Origin: Xenorhabdus sp. IM139775 | GTDB lineage: Bacteria; Pseudomonadota; Gammaproteobacteria; Enterobacterales; Enterobacteriaceae | Direction of reading: 5' to 3' | Assembly: GCF_028598745.1 (NCBI RefSeq) | Contig: NZ_JAQRFK010000019.1 | Coordinates: 1 to 55,491, forward strand | Length of the DNA stretch: 55,491 nucleotides | Part shown: piece by piece, positions 11,466-20,798 of the stretch | How positions within the stretch are numbered: the stretch's first letter is position 1 | Layout: every line of letters starts with the position of its first letter | Position numbers and translations under genes: made by a program | The notes under the pieces: model-generated | Seen by the model: only the letters and a program-made list of their open reading frames with translations | What the model was told of the DNA's origin: nothing | Databases searched by the model: none

Positions 11466-11688
11466 ATGGAGGTTATGTCAAAAAGATAATGTTTCCGCTA
11501 GTGATTTTTCACGGCATTTGTGATGGGCTGTCCAATGGGGCACAGAGAATTATGTTATGAGTGATAGCATTTTCTTTGGGCAGTCAAATAGTCATTATCA
11601 TGGGGATAAGTGATGGTGACCGTTAGTCGGCATGTCGGAACACGTAACAGTGATTATTTTCATCATTGATTTGGTGGTGATAGACAAG

Positions 11689-11830
11689 ATGGAAAAGATA
11701 AAAAATTTGACAATCGTATATGCTATATTTTTCTTTTTTTGTGGAAAATTGTCAGCATTTTGCTGGTGAATGGGATGTTGACCTGCCGGAAGATAGGAAA
11801 AAGGAAATAATAGAGGGTGATGAGATTTAA
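11689..11830 (+). pseudogene. Possible frameshifted small secreted protein
   Basis: ATG 11689 opens a frame that reads like a signal peptide (MEKIKNLTIVYAIFFFFCGK, then LSAF) and stops early at TGA. Removing one T from the TTTT run in GCATTTTGCTGG would give LSAFAGEWDVDLPEDRKKE and an open frame to TAA 11828-11830, about 46 residues with a plausible cleavage at AFA. No strong ribosome site is seen, and no family is recognised. It may be chance. It lies in the 549-bp gap between mdtA and mgtE, which otherwise holds only the BaeR box and the mgtE terminator. Confidence 0.22.
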
Positions 11831-11851
11831 TTTGGTTAATATTATTGTGGC

Positions 11852-11883
11852 AAAAAAACGCCGAGTTGATGATCGGCGTTTTT
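11852..11883 (-). terminator. Rho-independent terminator after mgtE
   Basis: Stem AACGCCGA (11857-11864) pairs with TCGGCGTT (11873-11880), extended by A:T pairs to 11 bp; the loop is 8 nt. On the minus strand it is followed by seven T. It starts 11 bp past the mgtE stop. Confidence 0.88.
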
Positions 11884-11893
11884 ACAAAATCAA

Positions 11894-13354
11894 TTAAACC
11901 AAAAACAGCGTTGCCAATCCCAAAAAGATAAAGAATCCGCCGGTATCTGTAATGGCGGTAATCATCACACTGGAGCCAATGGCCGGATCTCTTCCCAGTT
12001 TCATCATAATAAACGGGATCAATACACCCATCAGCGCGGCCATCATGAGGTTTAATATCATCGCCATGGCCATGACGCCCCCCATTGCAAGGTCACCGTA
12101 GAGCAGATAAGTGATAACGCCCATTATCCCGCCCCAGATAATGCCGTTGATTAAGGCAACCCCAAACTCCCTGAATAGCAGGTAAGAAAAACTGCCCGTC
12201 TGGATTTGATGGAGCGCGAGCGCGCGGACGATCATGGTAATGGTCTGATTACCGGTATTGCCACCAATCCCTGCAACAATAGGCATTAACGTCGCAAGGG
12301 CAACGAGTTGGGAAATGGTATGCTCAAAAAGCCCGATAACCCGTGATGCCACAAAAGCGGTGCACAAATTGATGGCAAGCCATGTCCAACGGGTTTTGAC
12401 CGCCTGGCCAACCGGCGCAAAAACGTCTTCTTCACGGCTTAAGCCCCCCATGCGGCGAATATTGGTATCCGTCTCCTCATTTAAGGTATCAACAATATCT
12501 TCAACCGTCAGGCGTCCCATCAGACGCCCATTATTGTCTACCACGGCGGCAGAAACCAAGTCATAACGTTCGAACGCACTGGCGGCATCTTCCCCTTTTT
12601 GCTCCGGCAAGAACGTCACGGTGTCGGTATTCATGACTTCGGAAACGAATTTACCCGGTACGTTGGTGAGCAAAGTGGTGAGCGGAAGCTCTCCCTGTAG
12701 GCGATTTTTGCGGTCAATAACAAAGATTTTATCGGTTGTTTCAGGAATGGCATCGCGGGAACGTAAAAAACGCTGAACAGCGCCGAGTGTCACGTTGCCC
12801 CGCACGGTCACAAACTCGAAATCCATCATTTGACCGATACTGTCTTTATGGTACTGCAACACTTCCCGGATACGGTTGCGTTGGCTCGGCTCCAGATAGG
12901 TCAGCAGGCGACGAGTGGTATCACGGGGAAGATACTCTGCGATATAGGCTTGTTCATCGACGTGCAGCTTACCGATGGCGCGTAACAGCTCAACGTCAGA
13001 CATGTCCTTGATCAGGTTATCCCAAACGGGAATGGAGGCTTCGACCAAAACCTCACCGCGCTGGCGATTGTCGATCAAACGCCATAAAGCGAGGCGTTCA
13101 TCATAAGGCAGGGCTTCCAGAATGTCGGCGATATCGGCAGCATGCAGGTTGGTCAGCAGCGCACTGACTTCCTCTATTTTCTCCAATAACTGTTCGTCAC
13201 TGATCGCGGAATGTTCATCAGCCTGACCCAATAATGTATCGACAAATAGCTTATCGTGGATAAAGAGTGAAAGCAGGTGTTGACGGGCATGTGCCAGTTT
13301 TTGGGAATGCTGGCTGGCAACCGTGGTATTAGGTGTAAAGGCCGATTGTGACAT
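11894..13354 (-). CDS. mgtE: MgtE magnesium transporter
   Basis: 486 residues in the classic MgtE order: N-terminal superhelical domain (about 1-160, with LHAADIADILEALPYDERL), two CBS domains (about 165-290), a plug helix, then five TM helices (about 310-486). The pore signature PIVAGIGGNTGNQ is intact, as are the conserved acidic and polar residues of the last helix (ITAITDTGGFF). The family imports Mg2+ and closes when cytosolic Mg2+ binds the CBS/N domains. Last gene of the speG-ppk-ppx-yfgG-mgtE run; AAGGT just ahead of ATG 13354 is its ribosome site, 9 bp after yfgG stops. E. coli K-12 has no mgtE in this position. Confidence 0.95.
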   Translation of the reverse strand: MSQSAFTPNTTVASQHSQKLAHARQHLLSLFIHDKLFVDTLLGQADEHSAISDEQLLEKIEEVSALLTNLHAADIADILEALPYDERLALWRLIDNRQRGEVLVEASIPVWDNLIKDMSDVELLRAIGKLHVDEQAYIAEYLPRDTTRRLLTYLEPSQRNRIREVLQYHKDSIGQMMDFEFVTVRGNVTLGAVQRFLRSRDAIPETTDKIFVIDRKNRLQGELPLTTLLTNVPGKFVSEVMNTDTVTFLPEQKGEDAASAFERYDLVSAAVVDNNGRLMGRLTVEDIVDTLNEETDTNIRRMGGLSREEDVFAPVGQAVKTRWTWLAINLCTAFVASRVIGLFEHTISQLVALATLMPIVAGIGGNTGNQTITMIVRALALHQIQTGSFSYLLFREFGVALINGIIWGGIMGVITYLLYGDLAMGGVMAMAMILNLMMAALMGVLIPFIMMKLGRDPAIGSSVMITAITDTGGFFIFLGLATLFLV

Positions 13355-13363
13355 GGTGTACCT

Positions 13364-13513
13364 TTAATTGAGAGGCTTTGCCGCTTGTTGCTGTATTTGC
13401 TGGTGATGCTCCAATGCTGCCATAAATGAATAGATAAAGCGCCCAAATAAAATTAAGAAGCTGATAAACAGGATTAATTGGATAATTTGAGCAGGTTTCT
13501 TTTTCTTTTTCAT
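13364..13513 (-). CDS. yfgG: YfgG-like small membrane protein (49 aa)
   Basis: This short frame starts at ATG 13513, 12 bp after the ppx stop. It encodes a basic N-terminus (MKKKKKPAQ), one TM helix (about residues 10-30) and the segment LFGRFIYSF followed by a His/Gln-rich tail (LEHHQQIQQQ). E. coli YfgG, also next to ppx, has FFGRFIYS and a HHQ tail. YfgG is reported to help E. coli tolerate nickel and cobalt. The GAGGA at 13528-13532 is about 20 nt upstream, so expression probably depends on coupling to ppx. A different frame of the same DNA gives a 64-residue product that resembles nothing and overlaps mgtE. Confidence 0.75.
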   Translation of the reverse strand: MKKKKKPAQIIQLILFISFLILFGRFIYSFMAALEHHQQIQQQAAKPLN

Positions 13514-13525
13514 AATGCGACATCG

Positions 13526-15058
13526 TTAAATCGATTCCTCTTTAATATGTAAGTTCCAGCCAGTCACATCACCCCAGTAGTTTTGCTCTTGCTCCAGATC
13601 GAGCAAGACAAGCGCATTTTGTTTTAAATAATCTTTGGGTAGGTAGAGTGCCCAATGGCCATGATCGGTTTCCAGCCTCAGTGTATCCGGTGTGGTGGTC
13701 GATTGGCGTTGGTTATTCAACAAGGTCGCCAAGCGTAATATCTTCAACATGGGAAGATACTGTTTTTTCTTAAACAGATAGAAACGGGGATGCTCATGGA
13801 CTTTAACCGCTTTGCGGTGATAACGAACCAGTGTTGCCAGCAATAATTGCTGTTCTTGGGTGAACCCCGGTAATTCGGTATTTTGCAGGATATAAGCTGA
13901 ATGCCGTTGCAACCCACTTAAATTAATGCTTAAACCCACTTCATGCAGCATGGCTGCCCACAGGAGAATAGATTCCAGTTGTGGATGGACTCGTTTGGGG
14001 TTTTGTTCTGCCCATTGGTCATAAAGATGTTTGGCGGTATGCCAAACGCGGGCTGCCTGTTCCCGATCGATATTATAGTGTTCGGCAAGGCTTTTGGCGG
14101 TTCGCTGGCGAATATCCTGATGACGGAAACGATCTTCCATTTCGTAAAGTACCCCTTCCCGCAACGCCCCCTGAGATAAGCGTAATTCCTGAATATGCAG
14201 GGCATCGAAAATACCGCACAAAATTGACAGGCCGGGAACAAACGTTTGTTTGCGGTCATTGGATAATCCCGGCAATTCCAGTGCCTTGAAATTTTTATAT
14301 TTCAGGATACGTTTCACCAGCATGTTTAAGCGTTCGGGTGTAATCAGGCCATCTTTTTCACCCAATTCCACTAATAGTTCGTGTATTGCTTTGATCGTTC
14401 CTGACGCACCCAAGGCAAAATCCCAGCCTTTGGTTCGAAATTGCCAGACGAGATTTTCCAGTTTTTGTGCTGCCTGAAGTCGTGCCTTGTGAAAATGATG
14501 TTCATTAATCACACCGTCCGGGAAGAATTGACGGGAAAAACTGACACAGCCCATACGACGGCTTTCAATCAGTAGCGGTTCGAAGTCTTCACCGATGACC
14601 AATTCCGTGGAGCCGCCGCCAATATCAATCACCAGCTTCCGGCCTTTTTCCGGTTGGGTATGCTCAACCCCCATAAAAATCAGGCGAGCTTCTTCATGTC
14701 CAGAGATGATTTCAATGGGATAGGGGATAACTTCTTTTGCCCGTTGCAAAAATTCTTGTACGTTGGTCGCTTCGCGTAAACTATGCGTACCCACTAAACA
14801 GACGTTGTTGGCGGGAAAACCCTGCAACCGTTCGGCAAACAGGGAAAGACAACTCAGGGCACGGTTGATGGCGTCTTCGCTTAACTCATTTTTACTGTTT
14901 AAACCATCGGCAAGATAAACCCGCTTCTTTAAACGCCCAATCACCTGTAATGCACCGTTAACAATACGGGCGATGACCATGTGAAAGCTATTGGAACCCA
15001 AATCAATCGTGGCAATCTCTTGAGGTTTGGGTATTGGGGTGTCGTGTTTCAACGGCAT
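13526..15058 (-). CDS. ppx: Ppx, exopolyphosphatase
   Basis: 510 residues (E. coli 513). Actin-like ATPase fold: phosphate loop 1 [18 protein letters not shown] near residue 20, second loop [14 protein letters not shown], then the C-terminal HD-like domain ([17 protein letters not shown]). It removes terminal phosphates from long-chain polyphosphate and hydrolyses pppGpp. It is 3 bp downstream of ppk, so synthesis and breakdown of polyphosphate are co-transcribed. Confidence 0.95.
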   Translation of the reverse strand: MPLKHDTPIPKPQEIATIDLGSNSFHMVIARIVNGALQVIGRLKKRVYLADGLNSKNELSEDAINRALSCLSLFAERLQGFPANNVCLVGTHSLREATNVQEFLQRAKEVIPYPIEIISGHEEARLIFMGVEHTQPEKGRKLVIDIGGGSTELVIGEDFEPLLIESRRMGCVSFSRQFFPDGVINEHHFHKARLQAAQKLENLVWQFRTKGWDFALGASGTIKAIHELLVELGEKDGLITPERLNMLVKRILKYKNFKALELPGLSNDRKQTFVPGLSILCGIFDALHIQELRLSQGALREGVLYEMEDRFRHQDIRQRTAKSLAEHYNIDREQAARVWHTAKHLYDQWAEQNPKRVHPQLESILLWAAMLHEVGLSINLSGLQRHSAYILQNTELPGFTQEQQLLLATLVRYHRKAVKVHEHPRFYLFKKKQYLPMLKILRLATLLNNQRQSTTTPDTLRLETDHGHWALYLPKDYLKQNALVLLDLEQEQNYWGDVTGWNLHIKEESI

Positions 15059-15061
15059 AGG

Positions 15062-17131
15062 TCAGGCTCTTGGTTCCGGTTGCTCAAGGTTTTTTAAATA
15101 GTCATAAACAGCAAGCTGTGCGCGGATTTTACGCTTATTTCCTCGCGGAACATAGTGATTGCTCAACTCCTTATCAATATAGCGTGCTTTGACGGTATCA
15201 CTGAATTGGAGTTCGAGGATATCCATAACCTGTTGTTTTAGCATTGGATCGAGCAGGCAAACCGCCACTTCAATGCGGTAGTCAATGTTGCGGGTCATCC
15301 AGTCGGCCGAAGAAAGGAACACTTTTTCATTACCTTGGTTGGTGAAAACATAGACGCGATCGTGTTCCAGAAAACGATCCACAATACTGGTGACTTGAAT
15401 GTTTTCACTAAAGCCGGGCTGATTGGGAACCAAAGAGCACATGCCCCGTACCAGAATGCGGATTTTGACACCGGCTTCCGAGGCATCGTACAAGCGATTG
15501 ACTAATTCTTTGTCTACAAGGTTATTGATTTTCAGGGTGATCCCCGCCAATTTACCGGCTTGTGCATTCTCAATTTCCTGAGTAATCAGCCGATTAAGCA
15601 TGGCGCGTGAATTTTGCGGTGATACCATTAAATTATCAAATGTGACGGGCCGATAAGGGTTTTCTATAAAGTTAAACACCCGGCGAACTTCATTAGTGAC
15701 TTCCGGTTTGGCCGTCAGCAGCGAATAGTCGGTATAGAGGCGCGCGGTTTTTTCGTTGAAATTCCCCGTCCCAATATGGGCGTAACGGATAATCTCTTCC
15801 CCTTCCAGCCGCGAAATGATGAAGAGTTTTGCGTGAATTTTCAGGCCGGGCGCGGAGAAAATAACATGTACACCCGCTTCAGTGAGACGTTTCGCCCAAT
15901 GAATATTGGCTGCTTCGTCAAAACGTGCCTGCAACTCCACCACAACAGTCACTTTCTTGCCGTTGTGTGCCGCATGGATCATTGAGTCGATAATGCGTGA
16001 GTCTTTTGCGACGCGGTAGATATTAATCTTGATGGAGAGCACACTGGGATCGAATGAAGCCTGACGCAGCAATTCCAGCACATGTTCGAATGTGTGATAA
16101 GGATAATAAAGCAGAACATCTTTTTCACGGATGGCATCGAAACCGTTACGGAAATGGTCGAACCAAGTGTGGCGCAGTCGCGGTACGGCTTTATTCAGCA
16201 GGTTGCGATTGCCTTCATTGGGGAATTTGATGAAATCCCTAAAGTTATGATAACGGCCACCTGCAATCACGGAGTCATCGTTGGACAGCCCCAGTTTACT
16301 GCGCAGCAGATCCACCATTTCATCCGGCATATCACGCTGATAGACAAATCGCACCGGCTCCGCTGTCAGCCGCTGTTTCAGTGTTGAAGACATCAGTTCC
16401 AGCAGACTGGATTCCATCTCTGTTGCCAGATCATATTCGGAATCACGGGTCATCTTCATCGAATAGACGTTCAACGTATCGTAATCGAAGAACCCCTTGA
16501 AAATTTCATCCAGTGTGTAACGCAGGATATTATCAATTAATATCATTGATTTGCGTTTTTTTGGCATTTCCGGGGGCAGATTGACGAAACGCGGAACTTT
16601 ATCTGATGGAATTTCTAACAAAGCATATTTCGTTTCTTGTCCACGGATAATTTCAACGGCCAAATAGGTGTAATCATCCTTGAGAAATTCAACCAGATTG
16701 GTTTCTGAATTGATGACGATTGGCGTGATGTGTGGCCGCAAATGCTGGCGAAAATATTGCCGCAGCCAGATTTGTTGATTCGGCGATATCTGCCGTTCGT
16801 TGATCAAGAAAATCTGATTTCGTGCCATTTCCAGCAGCAAGTCGTTATAGAGGGCATCAAACTCTTGATCGGTTTTGGCAACCTTCGCCTGAATCTTTCG
16901 CAATAATTGGCGGGCAGCGGTGGCTGAACCTTGTTCTTCACTGATAAGAATGCGCCGTTTGACATCGGCAAAGCGAACTTTATAAAACTCGTCCAAATTA
17001 TTGGAGTAGATCCCTAAAAACCGCATTCTTTCAATCAGCGGGTTACTTTTGTCAGCGGCTTCCTGAAGTACACGCTCGTTGAAAGAGAGCCAGCTAAGTT
17101 CTTTATCGGTATAAAGGCGATCGTGGGACAT
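15062..17131 (-). CDS. ppk: Ppk1, polyphosphate kinase
   Basis: 689 residues, the E. coli Ppk1 length. N-terminal domain begins [20 protein letters not shown]; the two phospholipase-D-like catalytic domains carry the autophosphorylated histidine in [13 protein letters not shown] and the second conserved histidine in [11 protein letters not shown]. It transfers the gamma phosphate of ATP to polyphosphate at the membrane. The start sits 50 bp downstream of speG with no terminator between; GGAGTAGTA precedes the ATG. Confidence 0.96.
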   Translation of the reverse strand: MSHDRLYTDKELSWLSFNERVLQEAADKSNPLIERMRFLGIYSNNLDEFYKVRFADVKRRILISEEQGSATAARQLLRKIQAKVAKTDQEFDALYNDLLLEMARNQIFLINERQISPNQQIWLRQYFRQHLRPHITPIVINSETNLVEFLKDDYTYLAVEIIRGQETKYALLEIPSDKVPRFVNLPPEMPKKRKSMILIDNILRYTLDEIFKGFFDYDTLNVYSMKMTRDSEYDLATEMESSLLELMSSTLKQRLTAEPVRFVYQRDMPDEMVDLLRSKLGLSNDDSVIAGGRYHNFRDFIKFPNEGNRNLLNKAVPRLRHTWFDHFRNGFDAIREKDVLLYYPYHTFEHVLELLRQASFDPSVLSIKINIYRVAKDSRIIDSMIHAAHNGKKVTVVVELQARFDEAANIHWAKRLTEAGVHVIFSAPGLKIHAKLFIISRLEGEEIIRYAHIGTGNFNEKTARLYTDYSLLTAKPEVTNEVRRVFNFIENPYRPVTFDNLMVSPQNSRAMLNRLITQEIENAQAGKLAGITLKINNLVDKELVNRLYDASEAGVKIRILVRGMCSLVPNQPGFSENIQVTSIVDRFLEHDRVYVFTNQGNEKVFLSSADWMTRNIDYRIEVAVCLLDPMLKQQVMDILELQFSDTVKARYIDKELSNHYVPRGNKRKIRAQLAVYDYLKNLEQPEPRA

Positions 17132-17181
17132 TACTACTCCTTACCACTCCTGAGTTTTCCATTGGGTTTAATGGTTGGCAT

Positions 17182-17754
17182 TTAATGAGTCGATGTGCTG
17201 ATTTGGGCTTCACGCGCTTTGTTCGCTTTATTGGTGAAATAGTGATGTTGGAAAGTACACATTCTGATAGCGGTATGATAGGAGCCGTTGACAAAAAATT
17301 CATCGATTAATTCACCTTCAGTATGGAATCCTAATTTACTGTATATATGAATGGCTTTCGAATTCTCTTTATCAACAATCAGGTACAACTTGTAAAGATT
17401 CAACACAGCAAACGCGTATTCCATTGCAAGTTTGGCCGCGACGGTTGCATAGCCTTGCCCTTGATAGGCCGGAGCGATGATAATTTGGAATTCTGCCCGC
17501 CGGTGGACATAATCAATCTCAACTAATTCCACCAAACCCACTTTGGAGTTCAGGCTTTCGATAATAAAACGGCGCTCACTTTGGTCATGAATATGCTTGT
17601 CATAGAGGTCGCATAATTCGACAAAGGCTTCATAAGGCTCTTCAAACCAGTAGCGCATGACACTGGCGTTATTATCGATTTGATGAACAAAAGGCAGATC
17701 TTCCCGTTCAAGGGGACGTAAATTGACGGATGGATTTTCTGAACCACTGGACAT
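17182..17754 (-). CDS. speG: SpeG, spermidine N-acetyltransferase
   Basis: 190-residue GNAT enzyme. It follows E. coli SpeG almost residue for residue in [20 protein letters not shown]-like (here [19 protein letters not shown]), [25 protein letters not shown] and [16 protein letters not shown]. The acetyl-CoA loop is YQGQGYA. It acetylates spermidine and spermine to limit polyamine toxicity. It heads the leftward run into ppk. The 321 bp upstream hold a 5-copy, 14-bp tandem repeat and AT-rich DNA without an obvious promoter. Confidence 0.95.
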   Translation of the reverse strand: MSSGSENPSVNLRPLEREDLPFVHQIDNNASVMRYWFEEPYEAFVELCDLYDKHIHDQSERRFIIESLNSKVGLVELVEIDYVHRRAEFQIIIAPAYQGQGYATVAAKLAMEYAFAVLNLYKLYLIVDKENSKAIHIYSKLGFHTEGELIDEFFVNGSYHTAIRMCTFQHHYFTNKANKAREAQISTSTH

Positions 17755-17972
17755 CGGATACCTCAGTGTTTTTTATTGGAATCTATTGAAAATAAATATA
17801 TTTGATATTAATCATGTGCGAATATCTCATTATTGCCAGATTAATATTTTTTAGATAGACAGAGGATCAAAAATTTTCGTGAATGGAAAATAGATTAACC
17901 CGAGATAGTCACTTACAGCAAAGTCTCACTGAAATATAGCACTTAAAAATACTTTAACAAAATCCGCTGACA

Positions 17973-18042
17973 ACCAATCCGTTAATACCAATCCGTTAAT
18001 ACCAATCCGTTAATACCAATCCGTTAAGACCAATCCGTTAAG
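17973..18042. repeat. Five-copy 14-bp tandem repeat
   Basis: ACCAATCCGTTAAT is repeated three times exactly (17973-18014), then twice as ACCAATCCGTTAAG (18015-18042). The shared last-base variant shows sequential duplication. It lies between the purN stop (18076) and speG (start 17754), in non-coding DNA. Confidence 0.95.
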
Positions 18043-18075
18043 ACAATGCTGTAAGTTGAAGTCTATTATTACAGG

Positions 18076-18714
18076 TTATTCCGATGCGTAACCTTGTGGG
18101 GGCAGAACCTTTCCATCCATCATCGCGCTATTGCCTTCCATCATCAGGCGCTGATTCAAAAACCAACCGATGACCAAAGGATAAATGCTGTGTTCTTGTG
18201 TTTGTATACGCCGGATAACATCCTCTTCCTTGTCTCCCGCAAAAATGGGCACCTTAGCTTGTAAAATAACCGGGCCACCATCTAACTCTTCTGTCACGAA
18301 ATGGACAGAGGTGCCGTGTTCTTTATCACCGTTTTCAATGGCTTTTCGATGGGTGTGCAGGCCGGGATATTTAGGCAACAGGGAAGGGTGAATATTGAGC
18401 AGGCGCCCGTGATAGTGTTGGACAAATTCAGGCGATAAAATTCTCATATAACCCGCTAAGACCACTAAATCGGGCGCATATTGATCAATGGCTTGGCGCA
18501 GGGCGATATCATAGCTTGCCCGATCCGCACAGGCTTGCGGGTTGATAAAGTGGGCTGGGATATCTGCCTGTTCAGCACGTTGCAGGCCATAAGCATCGGC
18601 ATTATTACTGAAAACGGCAGTAATATGCCCATTAATCCGGTTTTGTTGGCAAGCGTCTATGATGGATTGCAGATTGCTGCCATTGCCGGAGACTAACACG
18701 ACAATTTTGTTCAT
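18076..18714 (-). CDS. purN: PurN, phosphoribosylglycinamide formyltransferase
   Basis: 212 residues, the E. coli size. The N-terminus IVVLVSGNGSNLQSIIDAC binds GAR, and the formyl-transfer loop LNIHPSLLPKYPGLHTH holds the catalytic Asn and His. The conserved Asp follows in VTEELDGGPVI. It converts GAR to FGAR with 10-formyl-THF in purine synthesis. It is downstream of purM, as in E. coli, but the gap is 119 bp and contains a perfect 12-bp hairpin. Confidence 0.95.
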   Translation of the reverse strand: MNKIVVLVSGNGSNLQSIIDACQQNRINGHITAVFSNNADAYGLQRAEQADIPAHFINPQACADRASYDIALRQAIDQYAPDLVVLAGYMRILSPEFVQHYHGRLLNIHPSLLPKYPGLHTHRKAIENGDKEHGTSVHFVTEELDGGPVILQAKVPIFAGDKEEDVIRRIQTQEHSIYPLVIGWFLNQRLMMEGNSAMMDGKVLPPQGYASE

Positions 18715-18764
18715 AATGTGTCTTCACTGAAGAAATTCATTGACTAGTATGCCCTGCATTTTTC

Positions 18765-18799
18765 TCAAGTTGCAGCTTTATTGCCATGCTGCAACTTGA
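18765..18799. repeat. Perfect 12-bp hairpin between purM and purN
   Basis: TCAAGTTGCAGC (18765-18776) and GCTGCAACTTGA (18788-18799) are exact inverted repeats around an 11-nt loop. There is no T run on either strand, so a simple terminator is unlikely. The arm resembles the inner part of the inverted-repeat element at 37576-37681 (CAACTTGAAG), suggesting a remnant of the same dispersed family. It could stabilise or process the purMN transcript. Confidence 0.7.
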
Positions 18800-18833
18800 A
18801 ATCAGTGGGGTAAAAAGCAATCAGGAAAAATAG

Positions 18834-19877
18834 TTATTTGGTAATAACAACAGGTTGCTCATCAGCATTGAGTTCGGTAATGGTACCGATTTGCCACGCA
18901 TTTTCGCCCAATGCTTGCAGATAGGAAATCGCCTGTTCTGCCTGAGACTGAGGCAGGGCGATGATCATACCAACGCCACAGTTAAATGTGCGGTACATTT
19001 CGTGCTCGCTGACATTGCCGGCCTGCTGCAACCAAGTAAAAATGGCCGGCCATTGCCAACTGCCGGCATCGATTCTGGCCTGCCTGTTTTCTGGCAGGAC
19101 GCGGGGAATATTTTCCCAGAAGCCACCGCCAGTCAGATGTGAAATCGCATGAACGTCAACGTTTTCAATCAGTGCAAGGACGGATTTGACGTAAATTTGT
19201 GTGGGGGCAAGTAAATGATCTGCGAGAGGTTTTCCTTCAAGCACGGTCGTTTCTGGATCTGCCTGACTGACCTCAAGAATTTTACGGATCAGAGAATAGC
19301 CATTGGAGTGTGGCCCGCTGGAGGCAAGTGCAATCAGGGCATCACCCGCCTGAACCTGACTGCCGTCAATAATTTCTGATTTTTCAACAACACCAACGCA
19401 AAAACCCGCGACGTCATAATCTTCACCGTGATACATGCCGGGCATTTCTGCTGTTTCACCACCGACCAATGCACAACCGGCTTGTTTGCAGCCTTCGGCT
19501 ATTCCCGTGATAACACTGGCGGCGGTATCGACATCCAGTTTGCCTGTGGCATAGTAATCAAGGAAGAAAAGTGGCTCGGCGCCCTGAACAACCAGATCAT
19601 TGACACACATGGCAACCAAATCAATGCCGATCGTGTCATGGCGTTTCAAGTCCATGGCCAGACGCAGTTTAGTCCCAACGCCATCGGTACCGGAAACCAA
19701 CACGGGTTCACGATATTTTTGTGGCAGGGCACATAATGCACCGAAACCACCTAATCCTCCCATCACTTCGGGGCGACGGGTCTGTTTTACGACACCTTTG
19801 ATACGATTGACTAAGGCATTACCAGCATCAATATCGACGCCGGCATCTTTATAGCTAAGAGAGGTTTTGTTGGTCAC
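18834..19877 (-). CDS. purM: PurM, phosphoribosylaminoimidazole synthetase
   Basis: 347 residues from GTG 19877, chosen because GGGAG sits 7-8 bp upstream and the product then begins (M)[15 protein letters not shown], matching E. coli [16 protein letters not shown]. The frame extends to an ATG at 19901 that would add 8 non-conserved residues. ATP-binding glycine-rich segments GGLGGFGAL and [14 protein letters not shown] are intact, as is [16 protein letters not shown]. It closes FGAM to AIR. A PurR-like box lies 65 bp upstream. Confidence 0.94.
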   Translation of the reverse strand: MTNKTSLSYKDAGVDIDAGNALVNRIKGVVKQTRRPEVMGGLGGFGALCALPQKYREPVLVSGTDGVGTKLRLAMDLKRHDTIGIDLVAMCVNDLVVQGAEPLFFLDYYATGKLDVDTAASVITGIAEGCKQAGCALVGGETAEMPGMYHGEDYDVAGFCVGVVEKSEIIDGSQVQAGDALIALASSGPHSNGYSLIRKILEVSQADPETTVLEGKPLADHLLAPTQIYVKSVLALIENVDVHAISHLTGGGFWENIPRVLPENRQARIDAGSWQWPAIFTWLQQAGNVSEHEMYRTFNCGVGMIIALPQSQAEQAISYLQALGENAWQIGTITELNADEQPVVITK

Positions 19878-19941
19878 TGCGTAGCTCCCAGGCGGTTGCA
19901 TTTTTATGAATAAAACAGAACGGCAACAATTCTAACAGTCT

Positions 19942-19957
19942 AAGCAAACGTTTGCGA
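19942..19957. promoter_or_regulatory. PurR operator in the purM-upp divergent region
   Basis: AAGCAAACGTTTGCGA matches the PurR consensus ANGCAANCGNTTNCNT at every fixed position but the last. It is 65 bp upstream of the purM start, where purine-dependent repression of purMN is expected. It lies about 150 bp from upp and may not affect it. Confidence 0.75.
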
Positions 19958-20103
19958 TAGCTTTATATCAGTTTCCTGTTAGATCAGAATCAAAGAAAAC
20001 GAGGTTTAATGGATAAAAATTAATAGATGGGTAGTGGCTTGATGTTGAAAAGGCGTTATAATCCCGCGATTTTTTTATCTGCCGGCCATATTAGGAGAAA
20101 CCC

Positions 20104-20730
20104 ATGAAGATCGTTGAGGTTAATCACCCGCTAGTTAAACATAAACTTGGTCTGATGCGAGATCATGATATAAGCACCAAACGCTTTCGTGAACTGGCCT
20201 CAGAGGTGGGTAGTCTTCTGACATATGAAGCAACTGCTGATTTAGACGTCGAAAAAGTGACCATTGAGGGATGGTGTGGCCCGGTAGAGATAGAGCAGAT
20301 TAAAGGGAAAAAAATTACGGTAGTCCCTATCCTGCGTGCGGGTTTGGGCATGATGGATGGCGTACTGGAAAATATCCCGAGTGCGCGAATCAGTGTGGTT
20401 GGGGTGTATCGTGATGAAGAAACCCTTGAACCCGTCCCTTATTTTCAAAAATTAGTGTCCGACATCAATGAGCGCATGGCATTGGTTGTCGATCCCATGT
20501 TGGCAACCGGTGGCTCCATGATTGCGACCATTGACTTGCTGAAAAAAGCGGGATGCCCTGTGATTAAGGTATTGGTTTTGGTTGCTGCGCCGGAAGGGAT
20601 CGCGGCATTGGAGAAAGCCCACCCTGATGTTGAACTGTATACCGCTTCGATTGATAAATATCTCAATGAGCATGGGTACATCGTCCCCGGTTTAGGGGAT
20701 GCAGGGGATAAAATATTTGGCACTAAATAA
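20104..20730 (+). CDS. upp: Upp, uracil phosphoribosyltransferase
   Basis: 208 residues, identical in length to E. coli Upp. The PRPP loop is [16 protein letters not shown] and the uracil site is [12 protein letters not shown] near the C-terminus. It salvages uracil to UMP. AGGAGAA at 20093-20099 and a TATAAT at 20057-20062 precede it. It is the first gene of upp-uraA, with an intrinsic terminator or attenuator in the 68-bp gap. Confidence 0.96.
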   Translation: MKIVEVNHPLVKHKLGLMRDHDISTKRFRELASEVGSLLTYEATADLDVEKVTIEGWCGPVEIEQIKGKKITVVPILRAGLGMMDGVLENIPSARISVVGVYRDEETLEPVPYFQKLVSDINERMALVVDPMLATGGSMIATIDLLKKAGCPVIKVLVLVAAPEGIAALEKAHPDVELYTASIDKYLNEHGYIVPGLGDAGDKIFGTK

Positions 20731-20737
20731 TATTAAT

Positions 20738-20763
20738 AGCCGACTGAAAAGTCGGCTTTTTTT
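20738..20763 (+). terminator. Terminator/attenuator between upp and uraA
   Basis: Stem AGCCGACT (20738-20745) pairs with AGTCGGCT (20750-20757), loop GAAA, followed by seven T. It should lower uraA expression relative to upp. Confidence 0.85.
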
Positions 20764-20798
20764 GGTTTCTGGCAAGGTGATATAAGAGGATATCAATC

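Noticed and set aside
11707-11729. TTGACA with TATATT in the mdtA-mgtE gap
   Set aside because: The 11-bp spacer is too short; an extended -10 alone is possible but unsupported.
13329-13523. 64-codon frame between ppx and mgtE
   Set aside because: It overlaps mgtE and has no homology, whereas the alternative frame encodes YfgG.
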